Of a DNA stretch of 15,662 nucleotides, positions 8,112 to 15,662 are shown piece by piece. Origin of the DNA: Fomitopsis serialis (Eukaryota > Basidiomycota > Agaricomycetes > Polyporales > Fomitopsidaceae); contig NW_025955662.1 in assembly GCF_022376445.1 (NCBI RefSeq), positions 1 through 15,662 of the forward strand, in the 5' to 3' direction. Numbering within the stretch: position 1 is the first letter of the stretch; each line of letters starts with the position of its first letter. Under the pieces are notes generated by a model. That model saw only the letters and a list, made by a program, of their open reading frames with translations, was not told where the DNA came from and made no database searches. The position numbers and the translations under genes are program-made.

Positions 8112-9117
8112 CTACAATTCTTCAACCCATTGTACAAGAGGTGCAAGGCCATCCACATCGCCTGATTTCTCGTCCAACGCATGCTTCGTTGTCGACACAT
8201 TGACGGAGGTACCTGCGAATGATATCTCGCCTCCCTCCCATGCGTCGAACCTGAACTCGCCGGATCCACCACACTCTAGTCCACCCATCTCAGATTCTGT
8301 GTCTTCTGCACCCAAGCCTTCTATACCGACGCCGCCAGCTTGTGACGCGCGTCTCTTCTCGAGCTCGCGCTCGAGTATTGAGCGCACGCGGTTGATAGCG
8401 AGTTGTGCTGGAGTTGCTTGCGCTGTTGCCTTCAGTAGGTCGGCTTTATGCGCAACGATGACTAGGGCCGGAGTAGGCCGCGATGGAGGAAGAGAGGTGA
8501 TAGCGTGCAAGACCTGGTGCAGATGCCTGCCGGAAGCACCATGTGAGTGCGTGTGCTCGGTATGATTCAAAAATCAACGTACTCAGCAACTACTGCCCCA
8601 TTCCTGGAAATTGTGCTTGTATCCACAACAAAGGCAATACCCTGGGCGTCCGCCATGTACTCGTGGAATTGGTCGCGGATGCGCGGGTGCCCAGGGACAT
8701 CGACTACTCGAAGAGACTTCTCTTCCACTGGCATAATGGAGACGTTGGGTTGCATGGACGTATGCGACGATAACGGCTGTTTGTATACGAGCTGGGACAG
8801 CGCATGTAAGACGATGTGGTGCGGATAATGAGTCGAGACATACTGAGGAGAAGATGGCTGTCTTGCCTGCATCGGACGGACCAACAAGCAGTAGTGCATC
8901 GCCTTTTGACGTAGATTTTCTACGTGACACGAATGCAACGACTGAGGAGGCATGAGCATGCTTCTCTTAACTCAAAGAACAAACTGCGATGCGTACCAGC
9001 TAACAGCACCACAGCAACAGCTAATGATGAAAGTACGAGGGCTTGAGGCGTAAAGAGTGATGCAGGGTAGAGAACCTCTGGTTCAGGAGCATTGCCGTTG
9101 TCTTGAGCAGGATCCAT
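8112..9117 (-). CDS. SRP102: Signal recognition particle receptor subunit beta
   Basis: SR-beta is an ER-anchored GTPase that tethers SR-alpha and helps hand ribosome-nascent-chain complexes to the translocon. Four exons: 9117-8997, 8941-8844, 8791-8583 and 8526-8112, giving 280 residues. A single N-terminal transmembrane helix (about residues 27-45, ALVLSSLAVAVVLLA) is followed by the GTPase domain. G1 is GPSDAGKT, the G2 region is around SMQPNVSIMP, and G3 is VDVPGHPR. G4 reads HKAD where most GTPases have NKxD. A low-complexity acidic and glycine-rich insert (SQAGGVGIEG to GGLECGGSGE) precedes the last strand and helix ending VQWVEEL. Introns are 52-56 bp, all GT-AG. The gene is divergent from UTP21. 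SRP102 is the yeast symbol; SRPRB the animal one. Confidence 0.95.
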
Positions 9118-9402
9118 GTCGAGTCGTAATCTCGTGCAATTTTGGTCTTCGGACGCGTCACAATCCGGTGGCTTCAAGGTGGCTTCGCCGGGGAGAGGTT
9201 GTTTGCACGTGTTAGGATCGGAAGCCTTTGGACAACAGATCAAAACAGTCTTCAGATCCCGATCGCACGCCGCACGTGGACGACGCACGAAATTCTTGTA
9301 TCCGTTCAGCCACCGCTGCACAAGTGCGCGGGTAGCATCCCTACTGCACACTCAGTATACGCCTGTCGCGTTCTATCAACCTTTCCATCACTCAAGACAA
9401 TA
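9118..9402. promoter_or_regulatory. Bidirectional promoter, SRP receptor beta / UTP21, with two CACGTG boxes
   Basis: These 285 bp separate the two start codons. Two palindromic E-boxes CACGTG lie at 9206-9211 and 9273-9278, sites typically bound by fungal bHLH proteins of the Cbf1/Pho4 class. An open frame (9142-9681) runs through into UTP21 exon 1, but its upstream part has no protein likeness. Which factor binds is not known from sequence. Confidence 0.5.
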
Positions 9403-12400
9403 ATGGCGGTGGTCGCGACCGAGGCAGGACCCAGCAGTCCGCCTCCTCGCAAGCGCGCTCGCGTCGATCATGAAGGGCCCCAAAAGACCTCTCAGCCTCG
9501 TCTCTTCGCACCTTTCCGCGCCCTCGGGTTAATCACAAATGATGTGCCATTTGTTATGCAAACTCGTTCTCATAAAGGGGCGACAGATGGTCCGAGGATA
9601 CATCTGGTAACTTGTCTAGGGAAGTCATGGGCTATGTGGGAGGGAGGGAAGATGGGGCTTCTATTCGTCGGTGAGTGCTAGTTTGCTTTTTTGACGATTG
9701 TCTTAATTCGCGCTGCCATCATGTGCACCAGGTCCGGACGCGCCTCAGCGAATATCATGTCTCGCCATGGATGGTAACGATGTGTGGGCTGCGAGTGGGC
9801 CCTATTTGATTAAATACCTTCGTGGAAATGAAGTGCGTTCCATATGCACATCGTGTTGTAACTCAGTCTGACGCCCACGAAGGTTAGCAGGTTGACCAAC
9901 CCGCTCGAGACGAACGTCGCATCCATACTTGTGCTAGGCTCTCAGCTCCTTGCCCTCACCGAAGATGGTACCCGGATGCTCGTATGGGACACTGGTAGCG
10001 GAGGTGTGTCTTTTGAGCCTCGTCATAATGCACGCCGTGAACCGTTGCCTGCAGAGCTACAGGCAAATATACAGTTCGATTCTGACTTCACGGCTACCAC
10101 CATGCTACATCCCTCGACCTACCTTAACAAGATACTTGTCGGAAGCAGTCAAGGCAGCATGCAGCTATGGAACATCAAAACTCAGTAGGGCTTGCAATAT
10201 AATGGCAGAGTCCAGCGTCTGATGGTACCCGCAGAACCAAAATCCACACTTTTTCCCTCTCATCTCTCACCACCAAGTCGTCAAAAGAGGCCAACCAGCC
10301 TCCAGTTGCTATCACTGCGCTCGTTCAATCCCCCGCAATCGACGTTGTTGGGATAGGTTTTTCATCTGGGGAGATATCTGTCTACGATATACGGGCTGAT
10401 GAACGGCTCATGAAGATGGCTATGCAGGACGGCACCATACGGTCGCTTTCGTTCCGTAGCGGTAGGTCAATCCTTCAGCGTGTTTTGAAGACATGCTCAT
10501 GTGCCCCTGTAGACGGACAGCCCGTCCTGGCATCAGCGTCTACTAACGGACACGTCGCATTGTGGGATCTCAACTCTGGGGGACAGCTACTGCATCTTAT
10601 GCGCGGAGCCCATGACGGTGCAGTCAGTGCCGTAGAGTGGGTTCCTGGTCAACCTCTTCTTATCAGTTCTGGCGACGACAACAGCGTGAAGGTTCGTCTT
10701 GCGTACACCATAAGTGGTCCTATTGCTGAGATCGTCTTGTCCGCCTCCAGCAATGGTTCTTCGAGTCACCAACAGCACCACCACGTCTGCTGAAGTTCCG
10801 TTCTGGTCATCATGCCCCTCCTCACCTCATTCGATACTACGGCGATGATGGGAAGCAACTATTGACAGCATCCACGGATCGAAGTCTGAGATGTACCAGT
10901 GTCGTCCGAGACTCGAGGAGCTTTGAGCTGAGCCAAGGTGTGTCTTGTTCCCACCCTTGCCGATCATCACGTCCAACTCTCTCTTAGGCTCTCTTGCGAA
11001 GAAAGCTACGAGCCTCTCAATACCTCTGACGTCGCTGAAGTTCCCGCCCGTTATCGCCCTGGCCTACTCGACGACAAGGACAAAAGACTGGGATGGCGTT
11101 CTGTCTGCGCACGCGGACGAGACGTTTGCGCGAACATGGTCCATGAAAGACAAGAAGCTCGGAAAGCACGTTTTCGGGTTCGGTGACGGAGGCAAGAAGG
11201 GCGCTCCTGTTGGCGCCGTCACGGTAAGCTTTGCCTACTGAACGTGCCTCGTGTACTCATGACTTTTTCTATACAGGCGGTATGCGTGTCTGTGTGCGGC
11301 AACTTCGGGGTCACGGCCTCGTCGACGGGGGCTGTTCACATGTACAACATGCAATCGGGCATTCTGCGCAAGACGTTCAGCGTCGGAGCGTGCCCACCCG
11401 AGGCGGCGAGCAGACTTCGACCATCCTCGACAACCACGTCGAAGAAGAAATCACACGAGCGGTGCATAACTGGTCTGGCCGTCGATGCGGTGAACTCAAT
11501 GGTGATTGTTAGCACCCTAGATGGGACTGTGAACGTGAGTCACATGGTATCATGACACTCTTGTCTTGCTCACTTCATTGTATCAAGTTCTTCGATTTCC
11601 ACACGGCAAAGCTGGAGAAGACACTCGTACTATCTTGTTCTGTGCTGTCCATCACCTTGCACCGTGATAGTGGCCTGCTTGCGGTCGTGTGCGATGACCG
11701 CGTCGTCCGCCTGATTGACATTGAGACACGGAGAGTGGTGAGAGAGCTTAGTGGCCACCGCAGCCGTGTCCTGGATTTGGTAAGTGCCACATTATCTCCG
11801 CCAGTGTGGAGGTGAAAATAGAAGCTCAATCGCATCCATATAGACATTCTCGCCCGACTCAAGATGGCTTGTCACAGCCTCTCTGGATTCCATCATTCGC
11901 ACCTTCGACATCCCAACCGGACGGCTCATCGACGCCTTCCGCACGCCGAGTGTGGCCACGAGCGTGGCGTTCTCACCGACGAACGACTTCCTTGCGACGT
12001 CACATACAGACAGTGTCGGTGTGTACCTGTGGTGAGTGAACCTCAAGGATCAGGCACTCTCTTTCTCATATAGCTGCACAGGGCGAATCGCGCTCAGTAC
12101 TCGGACGTGACGTTCCAGAGTGTATCGGACGAAGAGGACGTTATGGATGTATCTCTACCGTCCATGCAAGGTACCGCAGAAGATGAGGGTACGTTGCACT
12201 CACCATCTCGCCCTTTTTACATGCCACTCACACGCGTATGTAGCACTTGAAGCCTTGTCCTCTCTCACCCTCGCTGGTCAAGACAGGCCCACAGACGTCT
12301 TCCTCATGCCTCCGCAGCTCGATGGCGACTTGGTCACTTTGTCCCTGCTGCCACGATCTCGATGGCAAACCCTCCTCAACTTTGAGGTCATCCAGCAGCG

Positions 12401-12986
12401 GAACAAGCCAAAAGAACCGCCAAAAGAACCGGAGAAGGCGCCATTCTTCCTGCCGACACTACCTGGAGTCGATTCAAGGTTCACTGTCCAAGAGCAGCAA
12501 AAGCAGGAGGCGGAGAAGAGCAACAAGGAGACGAAGCGGTTGCAAAAGGCTGCAGCGGCGTCGGAGAGTACATTCCACAAGAAGCTCAGTGCCTCAGATC
12601 CTGATGGCGATTGTAAGTTCAGGCATTTCACTTGCGAAGCGAAGAGTCAACTGAACGATGATGTAGATGAGGATTTCTTTGCGTATGCGAAGACCCTCTC
12701 ACCGGCTGCCGTGGACCTTGAGCTTCGTTCACTCGTCACTCTTGACGACTTCAGCATGTTCCTGGCTGCTTTGACGTCTCGTCTCAAGTCGCATCGAGAC
12801 TTTGAAGCAGTCCAGACATATCAGAGTGTCTTCCTGCGCATGCATGGGGATGTCATTGTGGCAAACTTTGAACTGCAACAGGAAGTGGAGACACTCCAGG
12901 CGGTGCAGCGGAAGGAGTGCGAGAAGTTGCTAGAGCTGCTCGCGTCTTCGATGGGTACTCTCGGCTTCGTCAGAGATACTATGTAG
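9403..12986 (+). CDS. UTP21: U3 snoRNP protein Utp21 (WDR36 homologue), SSU processome
   Basis: Utp21 is part of the UTP-B subcomplex of the small-subunit processome and works in 18S pre-rRNA processing in the nucleolus. Thirteen exons: 9403-9670, 9732-9832, 9883-10184, 10235-10461, 10513-10691, 10751-10937, 10988-11223, 11277-11534, 11588-11779, 11844-12031, 12082-12188, 12244-12612, 12667-12986. The product is 977 residues. After a basic N terminus (PPPRKRARVD), FAPFRALGLITNDVPF opens the first of two WD40 propellers. Typical repeats are ILVLGSQLLALTEDGTRM, LASASTNGHVALWDL and LLTASTDRSLR. The C-terminal Utp21-specific domain starts near RPTDVFLMPPQ, includes a charged linker (KEPPKEPEKAPFFLPTLPG), and ends in a helical region to GFVRDTM. 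All 12 introns are GT-AG, 50-64 bp, and all phases agree. The start is the first ATG giving the family N terminus. Confidence 0.97.
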
Positions 12987-13289
12987 TGTTCTGGAGTCGG
13001 CGAGTATGTGTCATACGAAATGTCGTGCTACGATTGGCGACAATTTTAAATATCCTGAGCGAAACACAGTGATCGTGACTGTGACCGTGACGGAAGGCCA
13101 GGAATCGGAGATCTCCTAGGGATCTCAGATTGGCAGCACAGATCCCGATCTTGCATGCCAGCTCGGTCTGTCCGAGTGGACCACCTCCGGGTTGCACACA
13201 CCGCCGTCGAGCCACATACATTGTCCGGAAACCTTCTTTGTCACAACGTCAACACTGCATCGGCGAGGCAATCAAGTTGCTCTGTCCAC
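12987..13289. promoter_or_regulatory. Intergenic between UTP21 and the Tim17-like gene
   Basis: These 303 bp hold the UTP21 3' end and the promoter of the next plus-strand gene. Nested short palindromes occur at 13108-13126 (GAGATCTC at 13108-13115, CCTAGG at 13115-13120, and a GAGATC/GATCTC stem). No other gene is visible. Confidence 0.45.
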
Positions 13290-14192
13290 ATGGATCCGTC
13301 GGCCCCTCTGGCAGTCGGCGTGAACACATTGCTTACATGCGAGTTCGTCCTCCCTGCAGCTCACATGTGCACAGCAATAACTCATACGCCTGTATCACTC
13401 AGCCGTTGCTACCGGGACAGTAGCTGGCGCATATGGACTGTTTAAGGGTTCGAGCCAAATCGGGCCAATGATCACTGCTGCTGGTCTGAATGGCGGCATT
13501 GCGGGTGCTACTTTCTTCAGTACGTCTACGCGACACATGCGAGGATGTGGTGACAACTAACACAATACAGGTTTTCGAGAATACATCGCTAGTCCCATCC
13601 TCCTTTCTGCGCTGTCCGACACACACTACTCGAGACGAATACGGGAGCTTCGGGAGCAACGGAGGGAGAGCACCCACTCCGGAGAGAGGCTCACTTGGTG
13701 GGATGTGCGCATGAATAAGGTGCCTGATACCGCCGTGAGCGGAGCCTTCACTGGCGGTGTGCTCAATGCTTGGAAAAGTACGTCGCCGTCCGCATCTCAC
13801 CTGCTGGGGACTCATAACATTTGGCTTCAGGAGGACGAGCTGGCATCATGCCCGGGGTCCTCACCGCGGGTCTTGCTTGCACTTTGTTCCAACTGCTCTA
13901 CAACGAGCTGGACATTGCAAGGATCAAATATGTTTCGAGGAAACTGCAGACGCCCCAGGAGCCGACATCTGCGTTGTCGCAGCATGCATCCTCAATACCT
14001 CAGCCCGACATAGAGCCACCACAAACCGTGGCCCAGCGGATCTTCTCTGCGTTGGGATGGCACAAAGTCTCTGACGAGGAATACCTGGCGAAGCTCAAAT
14101 TCAAACGGGAGATGTACCTGCAAAGAATCGCCGAACTGGAAAAGGAGAAGCAGGAAGCAGAACACCAGAAGGGGTCACACGAAAAGCCATAG
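13290..14192 (+). CDS. Tim17/Tim22/Tim23-superfamily mitochondrial membrane protein, not assigned to a subfamily
   Basis: Four exons: 13290-13338, 13403-13519, 13571-13777 and 13831-14192, giving 244 residues. The start MDPSAPLAVGVNTLL leads into the first hydrophobic segment VATGTVAGAYGLFKG. Glycine-rich helices in Tim17 style follow: ITAAGLNGGIAGATFFSF (about residues 36-55), VSGAFTGGVLNAWK, and GIMPGVLTAGLACTLFQLLY. The order and spacing fit the four-helix Tim17 fold. After the last helix comes a soluble tail with a proline-rich linker and a charged, probably coiled-coil, C terminus (YLQRIAELEKEKQEAEHQK). Intron 1 (13339-13402) appears to use GC-AG; introns 2 and 3 are GT-AG. It could be an import component, a complex I accessory or assembly protein of the same superfamily, or a fungal-specific member. 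Its stop lies 25 bp from the stop of the convergent WDR53-like gene. Confidence 0.82.
13339..13402 (+). other. GC-AG intron in the Tim17-like gene
   Basis: The donor reads ACAT|GCGAGT and the acceptor CACTCAG|CC, 64 bp. It joins VNTLLT to SVATGTVAGAYG in frame. The nearby GT dinucleotides (13344, 13348 and 13366) give the wrong phase or a short intron. The -1 base is T rather than the usual G, so this is the weakest of the four GC-AG calls together with the one in the WDR53-like gene. Confidence 0.6.
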
Positions 14193-14217
14193 TCATATCG
14201 TATCACCTGGATTTGGC
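14193..14217. other. 25-bp gap between convergent stop codons
   Basis: The stop codons of the Tim17-like gene (14190-14192) and the WDR53-like gene (14218-14220, minus) are separated by only 25 bases. Untranslated tails of normal length must therefore overlap the other gene's coding sequence, giving antisense transcript ends. Confidence 0.8.
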
Positions 14218-15662
14218 TTAGCGGATGTGTTGTGCTGTTGTTCTACGATCTATTGCCTCTGTACTGACGTCCCACACCTCGACGACACCTTTACCATCCT
14301 GCGTCAATCCCCCAATAGCCATAGTATGCCCACTGATGACTAGAGCGTTTACTTTTGCGATGTTTTCTGTGTGACTGGTCCATCCCATGCGGCATTCGAT
14401 CGTTGTGTCATTCTCGGCTTGTGCGTCACGATGATCAACGGTGAGCTGTTTGAGCTCGCCCAGTAGCGTGCATGTCACCAGTTGATGCGGGTCAAGAAAA
14501 GCGCTGCAAGCGCTCTCAGTGTCCCGTCCGTCGACAAAGATGAGGTGAACGCGACGCACACTGCCACGACAGGCCCCTCTGCGACCTTGACCCATTTCCC
14601 CTCAGTCTCCTTCAGACCTTCCCATCTTCGTTTTCGCTTCTTCGACTTGGCGGGACCAAGAGGGCATTTCTCACCGCCCGCACCGACGAAGGCCAATCCA
14701 TTCGCGGTAGTTGCTGCGAACATGCCGGTCGATGATATGGCAGTGGATAAGACAAAGGGCGGGGACAGCTGCAGGCCAGGCTCATCGGAAGTGTTGGAGG
14801 GCGACGATTGGGCTACTCAGAGCGTTCAAGGTCAGCCTGGCCTTGGATTGAGGTGGGATGTTACTCGCCGAGGTCAAAGTCCGAGAGTGGCGTGCGCTGC
14901 TGAAAGTCATGGTGGAGAAGCTTGCAGTCGTATCCTCCGCTGACCAGCTCGCTTGGCCTGTCGGGTATGAACTTGACCGAACCGCAGATCTGGAGGTATT
15001 GAGCCAACGAACGGATACGAGTGAAGGGTTACTTACGCTTGTATGCTGAGTTCTCATTTTGTGGATCTGTCCTGTGGACAACTCGAAGACACCTGCTACA
15101 CCATTGTCCGTGCCGAATGCCAAATATTTTCTGTCGTGGCTCAGGTTAATCTAGCTGGATCTCTGTAGCTTAGATTTCGTCCTACTTCATCTGATAGATG
15201 GCGCACAGACCTCGTTGAGAACATCCTCCTCTTCTCCTTCCTCCTGCCTTAGTTGAAACAAGCCACACGCGTCTTTTCGTGCGAGGATCATCTTGTCCAC
15301 ATTCTGAGGGAAGCGACAAATCGTGCTGCCGGCAGCAACGAACCACTCTGCGGGTTGTTGGCCTCTTGCTTGGGAACAACATATGGAAGAGATCTCTGCT
15401 CCGAGTGATGAGATAGCTTGGGAAACTTTGGTGGACGATTGATTATATCTCCGCACGTCCCGTCCTCTGTGATCGTTGAGTGACACGGGAATACTTCGAG
15501 TTTTGGTACGCACCACAGCCGGCGAGTAGAGTGCCGTCCTCTGAAAGAGAGAGTGAAGACACTGCGCATGGCACGTCCACTTTATAACAGCGACATAGAA
15601 CTGCCAATCTTCCGAGGCGAATCTTGGTAAGAGGAGGAGGCAAACTAGCAGTGGTCGAAGTC
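14218..15662 (-). CDS. WDR53-like WD40-repeat protein, 5' end outside the window
   Basis: A beta-propeller protein of uncertain role; animal WDR53 is linked to the DDB1-CUL4 ubiquitin ligase, which I do not claim here. Exons: 15662-15514 (open to the edge), 15464-15211, 15150-15037, 14989-14869, 14812-14560 and 14503-14218, about 392 residues visible. WD repeats include SSLSLSEDGTLLAGCG, INLSHDRKYLAFGTDNGVAG, and SICGSVKFIPDRPSELVSGG, the last closely resembling WDR53. Further landmarks are LSPPFVLSTAISSTGMFAAT, GPVVAVAFLDPHQLVTCTLLG and KVNALVISG. An insert with the basic run KSKKRKRRWEG could be a nuclear localisation signal. Four introns are GT-AG; 14813-14868 looks GC-AG. The acceptor of that intron could also be three bases upstream. 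The true start may lie past 15662, or inside the first visible exon if another intron is hidden there. Confidence 0.82.
14813..14868 (-). other. Probable GC-AG intron in the WDR53-like gene
   Basis: The donor is CTCG|GCGAGT and the acceptor CTCTGAGTAG, with CTGAC about 20 bases before it, 56 bp in all. The overlapping GT (GGCGA|GTAACA) leaves the wrong phase for the only open downstream frame (ending LSPPFVLS...), because that frame has a TGA just before the acceptor and both usable acceptors need phase 1. A one-base sequence error combined with the GT donor is the alternative. Confidence 0.55.

Noticed and set aside
8200..8565. Plus-strand open frame of 121 codons
   Set aside because: It is antisense to the last exon of SRP receptor beta and is Ser/Pro/Ala-rich, without family likeness.
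13108..13126. Nested palindromes as a possible terminator or transposon footprint
   Set aside because: They are short, overlapping restriction-site-like palindromes with no flanking duplication, and they are expected by chance at this scale.
1..15662. tRNA, rRNA, CRISPR, biosynthetic cluster or viral genes
   Set aside because: I looked for T-loop-like GTTCGA segments, tandem repeats with spacers, and enzyme or capsid signatures. The few GTTCGA hits are in coding sequence or have no cloverleaf around them.

Overview
This window is nuclear DNA from a filamentous fungus, most likely an agaricomycete (mushroom-forming basidiomycete). The genes are dense and broken by many introns of about 47-87 bp with fungal branch-point motifs (CTAAC, CTGAC). 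The proteins are conserved eukaryotic ones whose wording resembles basidiomycete homologues. Nothing prokaryotic is present. Exon coordinates were built by hand from frame continuity, splice signals and remembered family similarity. No alignment was run.

Layout, left to right. Positions 1-1171 hold no gene I can support, but they contain a clear 374-bp non-autonomous DNA transposon (MITE) at 430-803, with 24-bp perfect terminal inverted repeats and TA target duplications. Next is a minus-strand GMF gene (ADF/cofilin fold, Arp2/3 regulator, 1172-1796), head-to-head with a plus-strand major facilitator transporter (2259-4552) that carries an apparent one-base frameshift. Then come three minus-strand genes of the ER and early secretory pathway: GPI14/PIG-M mannosyltransferase (4693-6240), SAR1 (6578-7460) and the SRP receptor beta subunit (8112-9117). 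SRP receptor beta shares a 285-bp divergent promoter with UTP21/WDR36 (9403-12986), a 13-exon SSU-processome gene. A Tim17-superfamily mitochondrial membrane protein (13290-14192) and a convergent WDR53-like WD40 gene (14218 to beyond the right edge) close the window.

How the genes relate. SRP receptor beta (ER targeting), PIG-M (GPI-anchor mannosylation in the ER lumen) and SAR1 (COPII budding from the ER) act at successive steps of the same route and lie side by side on one strand. The other genes are unrelated housekeeping functions. I found no new defence, metabolic or mobile system. The most unusual signals are four probable GC-AG introns among about 42, a first exon that is only the start codon, a 6-base last exon in SAR1, the MITE, and the transporter frameshift.
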